From NCBI GenBank assembly GCA_964392665.1, contig CAYMQB010000002.1:50976-114975 (forward strand): DNA of 64,000 nt, written 5' to 3'. Position 1 is the stretch's first letter. Each line of letters starts with the position of its first letter. Under the pieces are notes generated by a model. The model had not been told where the DNA came from, made no database searches, and saw only the letters and a list, made by a program, of their open reading frames with translations. Shown in pieces: positions 40,189 through 48,725 of this stretch. Both the position numbers and the translations under genes were made by a program. The DNA comes from CAYMQB01 sp964392665. GTDB taxonomy: Bacteria; Hydrothermota; E44-bin80.

Positions 40189-40956
40189 TTACCATAGTTT
40201 CCACTTCATATTTACTTTTATGTTCTCTCTTTCACCGGACTCAATAAAGAATTCTCTGCCAATTTTGAAATAACCTTTCTTTGTGAGTTTTATCTTATGT
40301 TTACCAGGTGGAATCCCTCCAATTACTGCGGGTGTTCTGCCGAAATACATACCGTCCAAATATATCTTAGCTCCACCTGGACGAGATAGTATTTCCACCG
40401 AGCCAGGTAATACGGGATGCCGAAATAAGGGAGCAGGAACATGTTCGGCATCCTCTTCGACATAAAAATGGCAGACATCTGTGCTGTAGTTATCTTTATT
40501 TCCCGATAGTATTTCTTCGTTGATTTTCTTTATAGCCTTTTCTCTATCACCTTTAATGCTGTATTTTTCCCCTTCGATTCCCAAGATATCCGGGAGTTTT
40601 AGCGGTTTTCTTGAAGCAACCATACAAATAAACTCCTCTCCTTCCGGACCTCTGACCTTAAAACTAAAATCGCCATCCTCTGGGATTTGGTAAGTTTTAT
40701 TTGCCTTTATTGATATTTTGTCCTCAGCATCTTCTGGAAGTATCAAACTAATCTCACCATCCGTATCAATATCGTAGACTACGATGTATGCATCCTCTTC
40801 CGATCTAAAAGAAATAAAGATGGATTCATCAGCATAATATGTTGACTCATCACCCTTATCTACCGACACATCGATCTTAAAATTTTGTGCCACTTGGGAG
40901 TGTGCGGTTACGCTGATAAGAAAAAACAGCAGGACGAAAACTGTGTATTTTTCCAT
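40189..40956 (-). CDS. secreted DUF4384-like + PEGA-domain protein
   Basis: 255 residues. Signal peptide MEKYTVFVLLFFLISVTAHS. The N-terminal domain (KIDVSVDKGDESTYYADESIFISFRSEEDAYIVVYDIDTDGEISLILPED) matches the DUF4384 beta-sandwich. The C-terminal domain is PEGA (VEILSRPGGAKIYLDGMYFGRTPAVIGGIPPGKHKIKLTKKGY), common in surface proteins. Between them, a short stretch (EDAEHVPAPLFRHPV) is the translation of a palindromic intergenic repeat. The start is the ATG at 40956, 1 nt after the stop of the Tyr-rich gene and with GGGAGA ahead, so the two are co-translated; in-frame codons to 41055 overlap that gene and are rejected. Confidence 0.8.
   Translation of the reverse strand: MEKYTVFVLLFFLISVTAHSQVAQNFKIDVSVDKGDESTYYADESIFISFRSEEDAYIVVYDIDTDGEISLILPEDAEDKISIKANKTYQIPEDGDFSFKVRGPEGEEFICMVASRKPLKLPDILGIEGEKYSIKGDREKAIKKINEEILSGNKDNYSTDVCHFYVEEDAEHVPAPLFRHPVLPGSVEILSRPGGAKIYLDGMYFGRTPAVIGGIPPGKHKIKLTKKGYFKIGREFFIESGERENIKVNMKWKLW
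40415..40453. repeat. GGATGCCGAA palindromic repeat inside the PEGA-protein gene
   Basis: Arms GGATGCCGAA (40415-40424) and TTCGGCATCC (40444-40453) with a 19-nt loop; related to 37493-37513. Confidence 0.7.
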
Positions 40957-40957
40957 T

Positions 40958-42100
40958 TTATCTCCCCATTCCACCCTTGCTTTTTTTAGATTCAGGTTTT
41001 CTGTCACTGTTTCCTGATGGGGAGTTTTTTGGCTTCTGTGAGTTAGAGGGTACACTACGGGAAGTATTTCTGTCCTTTGAATATTCTATTTTCCTAGATT
41101 GTTCTACCCTCTTAGTCGTAATCTTTTTCTTTTCCTTAACATCATTTTGATTTTTCTTCTCGTCATTGCTTTCTTTAACAGATAATGGAATTTTCTTATC
41201 CTCGACGATCTTTTTCTTTTCGGAACTCTTGATTATTTGAAAGTCGCCATTCTTATCTCCATTCTTCCGCTTTTCATCAAATTTCCTATCGGTGACATTC
41301 AGGGGGACATCAGACAGCTCCTTTTTCGAAATAGTGAATCCTTCTCCACCGAGGACTAATGTGGGTTCTTTGGTTGCCTTAAATGAAGGACTCTTGGAAA
41401 ACGTCTTTTTTGAAAGCTCTGGCTTTTCAGATTGAAAAGCAGACGCTTTGCCTTTCACAGTCTTCACAGGTTCTGCCTTTGCCAGTTCAATGTTACTTGC
41501 CTTTTTAATGGGAGTACCAGATACTGTCTGATTTCTGTTTCTTCCATAGTATTCTGGAGGTCTTTCGCTTTCTTTCGCATTTAAAGCATAATTTTTACTA
41601 CCCTCTCCACCATAATAGTTCGTCCTGTAAGGCTTATAACCCCCGGAATAGTCATTTCGCCATCTCCCATAGCCATCCCAGTAATAATCGTGGTTATAAT
41701 AGTAATAATCGTAATTATCCCAGTAAGCATAGTAATGACCATAATATGGCGGAGAATAATACCAGTATGGATGGTAACAATAGTAAGGCTGATAGCCCCA
41801 ACCTATCCAAAAACTGAAATACCATCCATAAGAGCAGCAACTGTTGCAATAAGGTTCGCAGTAATAATAGTCATAATAGTCATAATAGTCGTAGTAAGGA
41901 TACCAGGCATAAGTAGGATACCAGTAGTAATTTATACGGTGCACAGGATAGTATTGATACCAGCTGTAGTAGTTAGCACGATAGTACCCCCAGGTCCATG
42001 GTGGACCCCACCACCGACCGTGATGTGCTTCAGATGTTGCTGCGGTGAGAGATATTAGAAGTGCTACAATAAAAACCAACAATACCAACTTCTTTTTCAT
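40958..42100 (-). CDS. secreted tyrosine-rich protein with lysine-rich tail
   Basis: 380 residues. After a signal peptide (LVLLVFIVALLISLTAATSEA) the next ~140 residues contain about 50 tyrosines by hand count, with many Trp, Pro and Gly and a few Cys (YYDYYDYYDYYYCEPYC, PYYCYHPYWYYSPPYY). The remaining ~200 residues are Lys/Ser/Glu-rich and look disordered. No known family is recognised. Tyr-rich secreted proteins may form cross-linked or amyloid-like matrices, bind metals or carry redox side chains; all inference. AAAGGAGG precedes the ATG. It is the first gene of a pair with the DUF4384/PEGA protein. Confidence 0.8.
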   Translation of the reverse strand: MKKKLVLLVFIVALLISLTAATSEAHHGRWWGPPWTWGYYRANYYSWYQYYPVHRINYYWYPTYAWYPYYDYYDYYDYYYCEPYCNSCCSYGWYFSFWIGWGYQPYYCYHPYWYYSPPYYGHYYAYWDNYDYYYYNHDYYWDGYGRWRNDYSGGYKPYRTNYYGGEGSKNYALNAKESERPPEYYGRNRNQTVSGTPIKKASNIELAKAEPVKTVKGKASAFQSEKPELSKKTFSKSPSFKATKEPTLVLGGEGFTISKKELSDVPLNVTDRKFDEKRKNGDKNGDFQIIKSSEKKKIVEDKKIPLSVKESNDEKKNQNDVKEKKKITTKRVEQSRKIEYSKDRNTSRSVPSNSQKPKNSPSGNSDRKPESKKSKGGMGR

Positions 42101-42168
42101 CTGAACCTCCTTTTTTGTGAGGTCTTAAAAAAGAGCAATAGAGAGACCTCTTAATCTGTGAAACTTCT

Positions 42169-42951
42169 TCATTGAAGATTGTCATTTTCATATTTCACTC
42201 CAGGTGGTGTAAGTTCGCGGTTGCCTTCGTCAATCTGGTATGCCCAATCAAAAGCACACCATCCATCACCCAAATCGCTAATACGAAATTTAGCAAAATG
42301 GTCATCTCTGGTCCATACAACATATCCATGACCTTGAATCAACTCCACCCATCCCAGGTAAGACCAGCCTTGTTCAGGAGCATAATTGATATCATCAAGA
42401 GCATCGGTATATCCAAAATCCTGGATATCCGTTCCATCGCTGCAGTTCATATAATGAACGCTGTAAAGAGTATCGAATTCATAGTATATGTCAGTATGAC
42501 TGTCGTCGAAATTAAGAACTATCTCTTGTGAAAAATCAAATCCAGAATACGACGGGTCGGTTATGTAATTCTTCAACATTGCCGAGCCTTCGGGTCTTGG
42601 AGTATCATAAACAAGATCAAGCGAAAGGTCGCTCTCGTTTCCAGCATCATCTAATGCCGTTACCGCATAGTAATATGTAACACCATTCGTTACATTGTAA
42701 TCGACGAAATATGGACTGTAAACACTTGTTAGAAAATCAAAATATCCCGTTGCTGCAAAACTCCTGTAAACATTATACCCGTCAAGATCGCTTTCACTAT
42801 TGGGATACCACTGCAGGTAAATTGCCTCATCCCCTGTTGTACTTCTTACACCCCTTGGAACGGCAGGTGCTTCAGTGTCGGGTTCACAAATCCTACAACA
42901 GGAAACCAGGATTAAACTCATTATTATCACACACAGATAAATATACTTCAT
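42169..42951 (-). CDS. lipoprotein with fibronectin type III-like domain
   Basis: About 260 residues from the ATG at 42951, which has AAGGAGG upstream (frame open to 42990). Signal peptide with lipobox LVSCC. The first domain is FN3-like: PAVPRGVRSTTGDEAIYLQWYPNSESDLDGYNVYRS ... VTNGVTYYYAVTALDDAGNESDLS. The second half (SGFDFSQEIVLNF...GHGYVVWTRDDHFAKFRISDL...CAFDWAYQIDEGNREL) is a beta-rich region of unknown family also seen fused to FN3 in secreted proteins. Probably anchored on the outer membrane. Confidence 0.78.
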   Translation of the reverse strand: MKYIYLCVIIMSLILVSCCRICEPDTEAPAVPRGVRSTTGDEAIYLQWYPNSESDLDGYNVYRSFAATGYFDFLTSVYSPYFVDYNVTNGVTYYYAVTALDDAGNESDLSLDLVYDTPRPEGSAMLKNYITDPSYSGFDFSQEIVLNFDDSHTDIYYEFDTLYSVHYMNCSDGTDIQDFGYTDALDDINYAPEQGWSYLGWVELIQGHGYVVWTRDDHFAKFRISDLGDGWCAFDWAYQIDEGNRELTPPGVKYENDNLQ

Positions 42952-43286
42952 TACACGTTCCTCCTTTTCTTCTACAATTATAACGAGCAAGAAGTATGCC
43001 AGAATAGCACAATTCTTAAGTGCTTATATTATTTAATTTATCTTCGAAGTAATTTCACTTTTTTTTCTATTGCACAATTACTGTGCAATACAGGCTATTT
43101 TCTGCACATCATTCCAGCAAAAATCATAGATTTCGGGGATGGAGCTTACCTGCGGCTGAAACACAACTAAAAACAGTATGAAAAAGAAGTTGACGAAGAA
43201 CACAAAATAGACTATAGTATCCAGATGAAAGGGAAAAGGAATAGATTAAAGCGCAAAATTGTTTACAAAAACATACCAATTTTCTA
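42952..43286. other. non-coding region upstream of the TCA operon
   Basis: About 335 nt without a supported gene. I see A+T-rich sequence with a short direct repeat of the TGCACAATTACTGTGCAAT kind near 43072, which is also partly palindromic (TGCACA/TGTGCA), and no RNA gene. Confidence 0.5.
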
Positions 43287-43315
43287 TTGACAAGAGAAAG
43301 CTTTTCTGATATGAT
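43287..43315 (+). promoter_or_regulatory. promoter of the TCA-cycle operon
   Basis: TTGACA (43287-43292), 17 nt, TATGAT (43310-43315). Leader of about 43 nt ending in GGAGG before the ATG at 43365. Confidence 0.8.
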
Positions 43316-43364
43316 TTAGTGAAAAATTTAACAAAGATGTAACCGACGATGGAGGAAAGATAAA

Positions 43365-44621
43365 ATGGGCAAAACAATGGCTGAAAAAATTATTGGTTCT
43401 CACTGCGGCAAGGATGTAAAACCCGGAGATATTGTTGTCGCAAAGGTGGATGTAAGTATGGTGCAAGACGGAACCGGTCCGCTTTCTGTTCAGGAACTTC
43501 AAAAAATGAATATGGAGAAGGTCGTTAATCCCGAAAGAACAATATTATTCCTCGACCATGCAGCACCGAGCCCCAGAAAGGAACTTTCCAATGCACACAA
43601 TATCCTGAGGAAATTTGCAAAAAAGACAGGGGCTTTTGTCTCCGAAATAGGAGAAGGTGTCTGTCATCAAAGACTTGTAGAATCTTTTGTAAATCCGGGA
43701 GAGATAGTAGTGGGAGCGGATTCACACACCTGTACATCTGGAGCATTAGGAGCTTTTGCAACAGGTATGGGCTCTACAGATATTGCACTCGCATTCGCTC
43801 TAGCAAAAGTCTGGCTCCGTGTTCCACAGACCCAGAAGTTTATCATTAATGGGAAACTCGGCAAGGGAGTTTACTCGAAAGACATCATCCTTTACATTAT
43901 CGGAATGATTGGTGCAGATGGTGCGACATACAAGGCAATGGAATTCACAGGAGATACAATCGATAATCTCAGTATGGAATCCAGGTTCGTCATATCTAAT
44001 ATGGCAATAGAAGCAGGTGCAAAAACTGGTCTTATAGCAACGGATAATATTACAAGAGAATATCTTGATTCCAGAGGAAGAGGAGAAAAATTCTCCGAGA
44101 TTAAACCAGATGTTGATGCGAACTATGAAAATATTTTCAATATAGATGCTGCAAAAATAGAACCGCAGGTTGCTTTCCCTCATACTGTCGACAATACGAA
44201 ATCAGTTTCCAAGGCAAAAGGAATAAAATTAGACCAGGTTTATATCGGCACCTGTACAAATGGCAGAATAGAAGACTTGAGAATAGCGGCTAATATCCTC
44301 AAAGGAACAAAAAAACATCCAGCACTAAGACTGATTATCGTACCTGCATCAAGAGAAATTTATCTAAATGCCCTTAAACAAGGTATACTTGAAATTTTTG
44401 TTGAAGCAGGAGCAAGTATACTTGCTCCCGGATGCGGTCCCTGTGTCGGAGTGCACGAGGGTGCACTTGGTGATGGAGAGGTAGTTTTATCAACACAAAA
44501 CAGAAACTTCAAAGGTAGAATGGGAAACCCACTGGGCTTTATTTATCTCTCGTCACCAGCAACTGCCGCTTACTCCGCAATCAGAGGAGAGATCAGCGAC
44601 CCAAGAGAAGTTATTAATTAG
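43365..44621 (+). CDS. aconitase/IPM-dehydratase-type large subunit (likely aconitate hydratase)
   Basis: 418 residues of the LeuC/HacA two-subunit family: MAEKIIGSHCGKDVKPGDI, EGVCHQRL, GADSHTCTSGALGAFATGMGSTD, and the iron-sulfur ligands GTCTNGR and APGCGPCVG. The family covers isopropylmalate isomerase, homoaconitase and archaeal-type aconitase, which are hard to separate by sequence alone. Here citrate synthase and isocitrate dehydrogenase lie immediately downstream and no leuA/leuB is present, so I infer aconitase (citrate to isocitrate). Small subunit at 46116. The large and small subunits are separated by citrate synthase. Confidence 0.85.
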   Translation: MGKTMAEKIIGSHCGKDVKPGDIVVAKVDVSMVQDGTGPLSVQELQKMNMEKVVNPERTILFLDHAAPSPRKELSNAHNILRKFAKKTGAFVSEIGEGVCHQRLVESFVNPGEIVVGADSHTCTSGALGAFATGMGSTDIALAFALAKVWLRVPQTQKFIINGKLGKGVYSKDIILYIIGMIGADGATYKAMEFTGDTIDNLSMESRFVISNMAIEAGAKTGLIATDNITREYLDSRGRGEKFSEIKPDVDANYENIFNIDAAKIEPQVAFPHTVDNTKSVSKAKGIKLDQVYIGTCTNGRIEDLRIAANILKGTKKHPALRLIIVPASREIYLNALKQGILEIFVEAGASILAPGCGPCVGVHEGALGDGEVVLSTQNRNFKGRMGNPLGFIYLSSPATAAYSAIRGEISDPREVIN

Positions 44622-44707
44622 TTGTTTAATTGTTTATTTATTCAGCTAGTGAATTACTTAATTACTAAATTTCTTAATATGTGCAAACAAAACGAAAGGA
44701 GCTACAA

Positions 44708-45988
44708 ATGGCTACACTAAAAGAAACATTAGCCAAAAAAATCCCTTCACTTCGTGACGAGATTAAGGGTTTCGTAAAGGAAAACGGGGACAAAGTAATT
44801 TCTGAAGTTACCGTACAACAGGCATACGGAGGTATGCGCGGTGTCAAGGCTCTTATCTGCGATACTTCCGTAGTTCCGCCAGACAAAGGGCTAATAATTC
44901 GCGGTACTCCAATTGGAGAAATGAAGGATCAGCTCCCTGAAGCTGTCTTCTACCTCCTCGCAACCGGAGAAAAACCTGATGATGCTTCAGTTAAAGAACT
45001 AACGAAAGACCTCAAGAGCCGTTCCAAGGTGCCTGATTATGTCTGGAAAGTACTCGAAGCTATGCCTGGTGATTCACATCCAATGGTAATGTTCAGTCTC
45101 GGAATACTGGCAATGGAAAAGGAATCTCTGTACAGGAAAAGGTATAACGAAGGTATGAAAAAAACTGAGTACTGGGAGCCCACACTTGAAGATTGTTTAA
45201 ACCTTCTTGCCAAATTACCGACTCTTGCAGCAGGAATTTACCGTCTTAGGTTCAACAAAGGTCCTCGCATTGAGCCGGATCCAGAACTTGACTGGGCAGG
45301 AGATTATGCAAAAATGCTTGGCATAGAAGATCCCACGGGTGAATTTGCAAACTTGATGCGTCTCTATCTGGTTTTACACTGCGACCACGAAGGGGGAAAT
45401 GTAAGCGCACATACCTGTCACTGCGTTGGCTCCGCACTCTCTGATGCATATTACGCAGTCTCGGCAGGACTTGACGGACTGGCTGGACCATTACACGGGT
45501 TAGCAAATCAGATGTGCCTGCGGTGGGTAATGATGGTCAAAGACAAATTTAATGGTGTCCCCACAGAAGAGCAATTAAAACAATTCGCCTGGGATACATT
45601 AAACTCTGGTCAGGTTATCCCCGGATACGGACACGCAGTTCTAAGGGTAACAGACCCAAGATACGCAGCATTCCATGAGTTTGGTTCAAGGGTATGCACC
45701 AATGACCCTCTGTATCAAATCGTTGATAAGGTCTTCAAGGTTATACCAGAAGTTCTCAAGGAACATGGTAAGGCAAAAGATCCCTGGCCTAATGTTGATG
45801 CTGCTTCTGGATGCCTCCTCTATCATTTTGGTTTAACCGAGTTTGAATATTACACAGTTCTGTTTGGTGTATCAAGAGCTATGGGAATGTGTTCCCAACT
45901 TATCGTCAGCCGTGCTCTTGGTGAAGCAATCGAAAGACCAAAATCAGTAACAACAGACTGGGTGAAAGAGTTTGTGGCAAAAAAATAG
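44708..45988 (+). CDS. gltA: citrate synthase, eukaryotic-like type
   Basis: 426 residues. The core closely resembles mitochondrial citrate synthases rather than the hexameric bacterial type: HCDHEGGNVSAHTCHCVGSALSDAYYAVSAGLDGLAGPLHGLANQ with catalytic His (GPLHG), then IPGYGHAVLRVTDPRY (second His) and NVDAASGCLLYHFG (Asp). Joins oxaloacetate and acetyl-CoA. The N-terminal helix (LKETLAKKIPSLRDEI) is also of the mitochondrial type. Whether it also works in the citrate-cleavage direction cannot be told from sequence. Start ATG 44708 has AAGGAG upstream; an in-frame start at 44681 lacks it. Symbol used for function; the type differs from E. coli GltA. Confidence 0.92.
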   Translation: MATLKETLAKKIPSLRDEIKGFVKENGDKVISEVTVQQAYGGMRGVKALICDTSVVPPDKGLIIRGTPIGEMKDQLPEAVFYLLATGEKPDDASVKELTKDLKSRSKVPDYVWKVLEAMPGDSHPMVMFSLGILAMEKESLYRKRYNEGMKKTEYWEPTLEDCLNLLAKLPTLAAGIYRLRFNKGPRIEPDPELDWAGDYAKMLGIEDPTGEFANLMRLYLVLHCDHEGGNVSAHTCHCVGSALSDAYYAVSAGLDGLAGPLHGLANQMCLRWVMMVKDKFNGVPTEEQLKQFAWDTLNSGQVIPGYGHAVLRVTDPRYAAFHEFGSRVCTNDPLYQIVDKVFKVIPEVLKEHGKAKDPWPNVDAASGCLLYHFGLTEFEYYTVLFGVSRAMGMCSQLIVSRALGEAIERPKSVTTDWVKEFVAKK

Positions 45989-46115
45989 AAAATAAGTATG
46001 CAATAGTGCGAAAATAAGAAAGTGGAAATTAGGAAAATCAAAAACCTCCTGACAACCAAAACAATTTCTAAATTTCCAATTTCCCAATTTCGATTTATGA
46101 TAAAGGAGGAAAAGA
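45989..46115. repeat. imperfect inverted repeat rich in GGAAATT/AATTTCC words, copy 1
   Basis: GTGGAAATTAGGAAAATC near 46021 and AATTTCCAATTTCCCAATTTC near 46076-46096 form an imperfect hairpin. Similar words occur at 46627-46700 and at 60421-60535. Confidence 0.5.
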
Positions 46116-46616
46116 ATGGTTTTAAAAGGAAAGGTCTGGAAATTTGGTGATGACATTTCCACAGACCATATTGCACCGGGAAGACTATTTCACTTAAGAA
46201 CCAATCTTCCTGAACTGGCAAAACATGTTCTTGAAGATGCAGACCCCGAGTTTGCGAAAAAAGTAAAACCCGGGGATATAATAGCAGGTGGAAACAATTT
46301 TGGCCTGGGTTCGTCAAGAGAACATGCACCAAGGATTATCAAAATCTCCGGTGTCACTTGTGTTCTTGCAAAATCTTTTGCCCGGATATTCTATAGAAAT
46401 GCAACAAATGTTGGTTTGCCTGCTCTTGAAGTGGACACGGACAGAATTGATGAAGGCGATGAACTTGAGATTGACCTACAATCGGGCAAGATAAAAAACC
46501 TTACTAAAAATGAGAAACTAACCGCATCACCAATGCCCCCTTTCATGTTAAGAATAATAGAGGATGGAGGAATCGAGGAGCACATCCAGAAACATGGTGA
46601 TTTTCAGCTCACATAA
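46116..46616 (+). CDS. aconitase/IPM-dehydratase-type small subunit (likely aconitate hydratase)
   Basis: 166 residues with the swivel-domain motifs: FGDDISTDHIAPGR, then the specificity loop reading FHLRT, GDIIAGGNNFGLGSSREHAP, and a final LRIIEDGG. In the LeuD/HacB family the loop is YLVY-like for isopropylmalate and YLRT for homoaconitate; the Arg in HLRT would contact a third carboxylate, so a tricarboxylate such as citrate/isocitrate or homocitrate fits. It sits between citrate synthase and isocitrate dehydrogenase. AAAGGAGGAAAAG precedes the ATG. Confidence 0.85.
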   Translation: MVLKGKVWKFGDDISTDHIAPGRLFHLRTNLPELAKHVLEDADPEFAKKVKPGDIIAGGNNFGLGSSREHAPRIIKISGVTCVLAKSFARIFYRNATNVGLPALEVDTDRIDEGDELEIDLQSGKIKNLTKNEKLTASPMPPFMLRIIEDGGIEEHIQKHGDFQLT

Positions 46617-46720
46617 GTACTTAAGAAAATCCAAAAATGGAAACTGCGAAAGTAGAAATAAAGAGAATTTGCAATTTCGTAATTCGGTTCGTTATTTGCA
46701 ATTAAACAAAAGGAGCAGTT

Positions 46721-48001
46721 ATGGGAGAAAAGATATCAGTAGAAGATGGAAAATTGAAGGTACCTGAAAATGTAATTATACCATATATAGAAGGCGACGG
46801 TATTGGTCCGGACATAATGAATGCTTCAATGATTGTATGGAACGAGGCAGTAAAGGTGGCATATGGAGGAAAAAGGAAAATCGAGTGGAAAGAAATATTT
46901 GCAGGAGAAAAAGCACAGAAAAAGGTAGGAAATGTTCTTCCTGACGAGACCTTCCAGGCTATCCGTGAGTATATTGTATCCATAAAAGGACCTCTTACAA
47001 CGCCTGTAGGTGGGGGATTCAGAAGTTTGAATGTGACAATGCGGAAAGTACTGGACCTATATGCCTGTGTAAGACCGGTAAAACACTACAAGGGTGTTCC
47101 TTCACCTGTAAAGAATCCACAACTTTTAGATGTTGTTATTTTCCGTGAGAATACAGAAGATGTCTACGCTGGTATCGAATGGGAACAGGGAACCGAATCG
47201 GTCAAAAAGGTTATCACCTTCCTTAACAAGGAAATGGGGACAAAAATTAGAGAGGATTCAGGCGTGGGAATTAAACCCATCAGTATTACAGGAACAAAAC
47301 GATTAGTGAGGAAGGCAATACAATACGCTATAGACAAAAATAGAAAAAGTGTTACACTGGTTCACAAAGGAAACATTATGAAATACACCGAGGGTGCCTT
47401 CAAGGATTGGGGGTTTGAGCTTGCAAAGGATGAATTCAGAGACCATATCATCACTGAAGATGAACTCTGGGACCAGGTAAAAGGAGAAGATGGTGTGACA
47501 CCTATAACCAAACCGGGTACATTCGGGGATCTGAGAGGGGGAAAAGAGGTGGGAAATCCCGGAGAGCGCATTGTTGTTAAGGATAGGATTGCAGACCAGA
47601 TGTTCCAGCAAGTACTAACACGTCCCTCCGAATACGATGTAGTTGCACTTCCGAATCTTAATGGCGATTACCTTTCCGATGCATGTGCTGCACAGGTTGG
47701 TGGTCTTGGCATGGCAGCAGGCGCAAACATTGGTGATTTCACCGCACTATTCGAAGCAACTCATGGAACCGCTCCAAAATATAGGGGAATGGACAAGGTT
47801 AATCCGGGTTCCTTGATTCTATCTGGAGTAATGATGCTCGAGTATCTCGACTGGGATGAAGCAGCCAAACTAATAAAGAACTCTATTGAGAAAACTATCC
47901 TTGATAAAAAAGTAACTTACGATCTTGCAAGGCAGATGGATAATGTAAAACCAATAAAAACAAGTGAATATGCAAAAGAAATAACAAGGAGGATGAAATA
48001 G
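46721..48001 (+). CDS. icd: isocitrate dehydrogenase (NADP-type)
   Basis: 426 residues, strongly like E. coli Icd: IPYIEGDGIGPDI, LTTPVGGGFRSLNVTMRKVLDLYACVRP (substrate loop with the phosphorylatable-Ser region), FRENTEDVYAGIEW, GTKRLVRKAI, HKGNIMKYTEGAFKDWG, and the coenzyme segment GTAPKYRGMDKVNPGS. The Lys-Tyr pair (KY) in that segment is the NADP determinant of the family. Decarboxylates isocitrate to 2-oxoglutarate. AAAGGAG precedes the ATG. Completes the citrate-to-2-oxoglutarate branch; no 2-oxoglutarate oxidoreductase is in the window. Confidence 0.95.
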   Translation: MGEKISVEDGKLKVPENVIIPYIEGDGIGPDIMNASMIVWNEAVKVAYGGKRKIEWKEIFAGEKAQKKVGNVLPDETFQAIREYIVSIKGPLTTPVGGGFRSLNVTMRKVLDLYACVRPVKHYKGVPSPVKNPQLLDVVIFRENTEDVYAGIEWEQGTESVKKVITFLNKEMGTKIREDSGVGIKPISITGTKRLVRKAIQYAIDKNRKSVTLVHKGNIMKYTEGAFKDWGFELAKDEFRDHIITEDELWDQVKGEDGVTPITKPGTFGDLRGGKEVGNPGERIVVKDRIADQMFQQVLTRPSEYDVVALPNLNGDYLSDACAAQVGGLGMAAGANIGDFTALFEATHGTAPKYRGMDKVNPGSLILSGVMMLEYLDWDEAAKLIKNSIEKTILDKKVTYDLARQMDNVKPIKTSEYAKEITRRMK

Positions 48002-48006
48002 AAAAA

Positions 48007-48723
48007 TTGGGAATTTTTTTCGGCTGCACCTCCCGTTCGGATAAGAAGCTATTTGAAAATCTGAAAAAGTTCCTTAGCTTAGCGGGTGTAGAATATACCT
48101 CACTCGGCATCGAAACCTGTTGTGGTGCTCCGGTCCTACTCGCTGGAGCCGCCGAGAAATTCAAGAAACAGGCAAAAAGGGTGGAAGACGAAATTAAAAA
48201 GAGTGGTGTTACCGAGATTGTAACTCCCTGCGCTCACTGTTACACAACTATCAAGACCGAATATTCGCATCTATTCCCTGATGAGAAAAGGAATTATACA
48301 GTAACACACTTATCACAGTTTACTCATAGACTCCTGAAGCAAGACAAACTAAAATTTAGGACTCCCATAAAGGCAACAATTTCCTATCACGACCCCTGTT
48401 ATATTGGTAGAAAAGGGGACGGGATTTACTCCGAACCACGCGAAGTTATAAAAGCAATTCCGGGAGTAACCTTAAATGAGATAGAACATACAAAAGAACT
48501 CTCTACCTGTTGTGGTGGCGGAGGACTTCTAAGAGCATATCTACCATTGCTCTCCGTGGAAATATCAAAGGAAAAGTTAGAAACTCAATTTATTCCCGCT
48601 GGCGCAGAAATTGTCACATCCAGCTGTCCCTTCTGCTATCAAAACCTTTACGAAGGAAGTGAATCGCTTGAAAACATCGAAGTACTCGATATTATTGAAC
48701 TTCTACTGAAAGCTATGGAGTGA
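48007..48723 (+). CDS. CCG-domain (HdrB/GlpC/LutA-like) iron-sulfur protein
   Basis: About 238 residues with two cysteine-rich domains: FFGCTSR, ETCCGAPVLLAG, TPCAHCYTT in the first and YHDPCYIGR, STCCGGGGLLR, TSSCPFCYQN in the second. These bind the noncubane 4Fe-4S cluster of heterodisulfide reductase B and the related GlpC/LutA proteins that pass electrons. The start is not certain: TTG 48007 is the first standard start, but an ATA at 47998 sits 5 nt after AAGGAGG (47986-47992) and would give the usual MEKLGIFFGC-like beginning. It follows icd directly and overlaps the LutB-like gene region. Confidence 0.85.
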   Translation: MGIFFGCTSRSDKKLFENLKKFLSLAGVEYTSLGIETCCGAPVLLAGAAEKFKKQAKRVEDEIKKSGVTEIVTPCAHCYTTIKTEYSHLFPDEKRNYTVTHLSQFTHRLLKQDKLKFRTPIKATISYHDPCYIGRKGDGIYSEPREVIKAIPGVTLNEIEHTKELSTCCGGGGLLRAYLPLLSVEISKEKLETQFIPAGAEIVTSSCPFCYQNLYEGSESLENIEVLDIIELLLKAME

Positions 48724-48725
48724 AA

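Noticed and set aside
43365..46616. Leucine biosynthesis (isopropylmalate isomerase) role for the LeuCD-type proteins
   Set aside because: No leuA or leuB is nearby, and the genes interleave with citrate synthase and icd; the small-subunit loop also fits a tricarboxylate.
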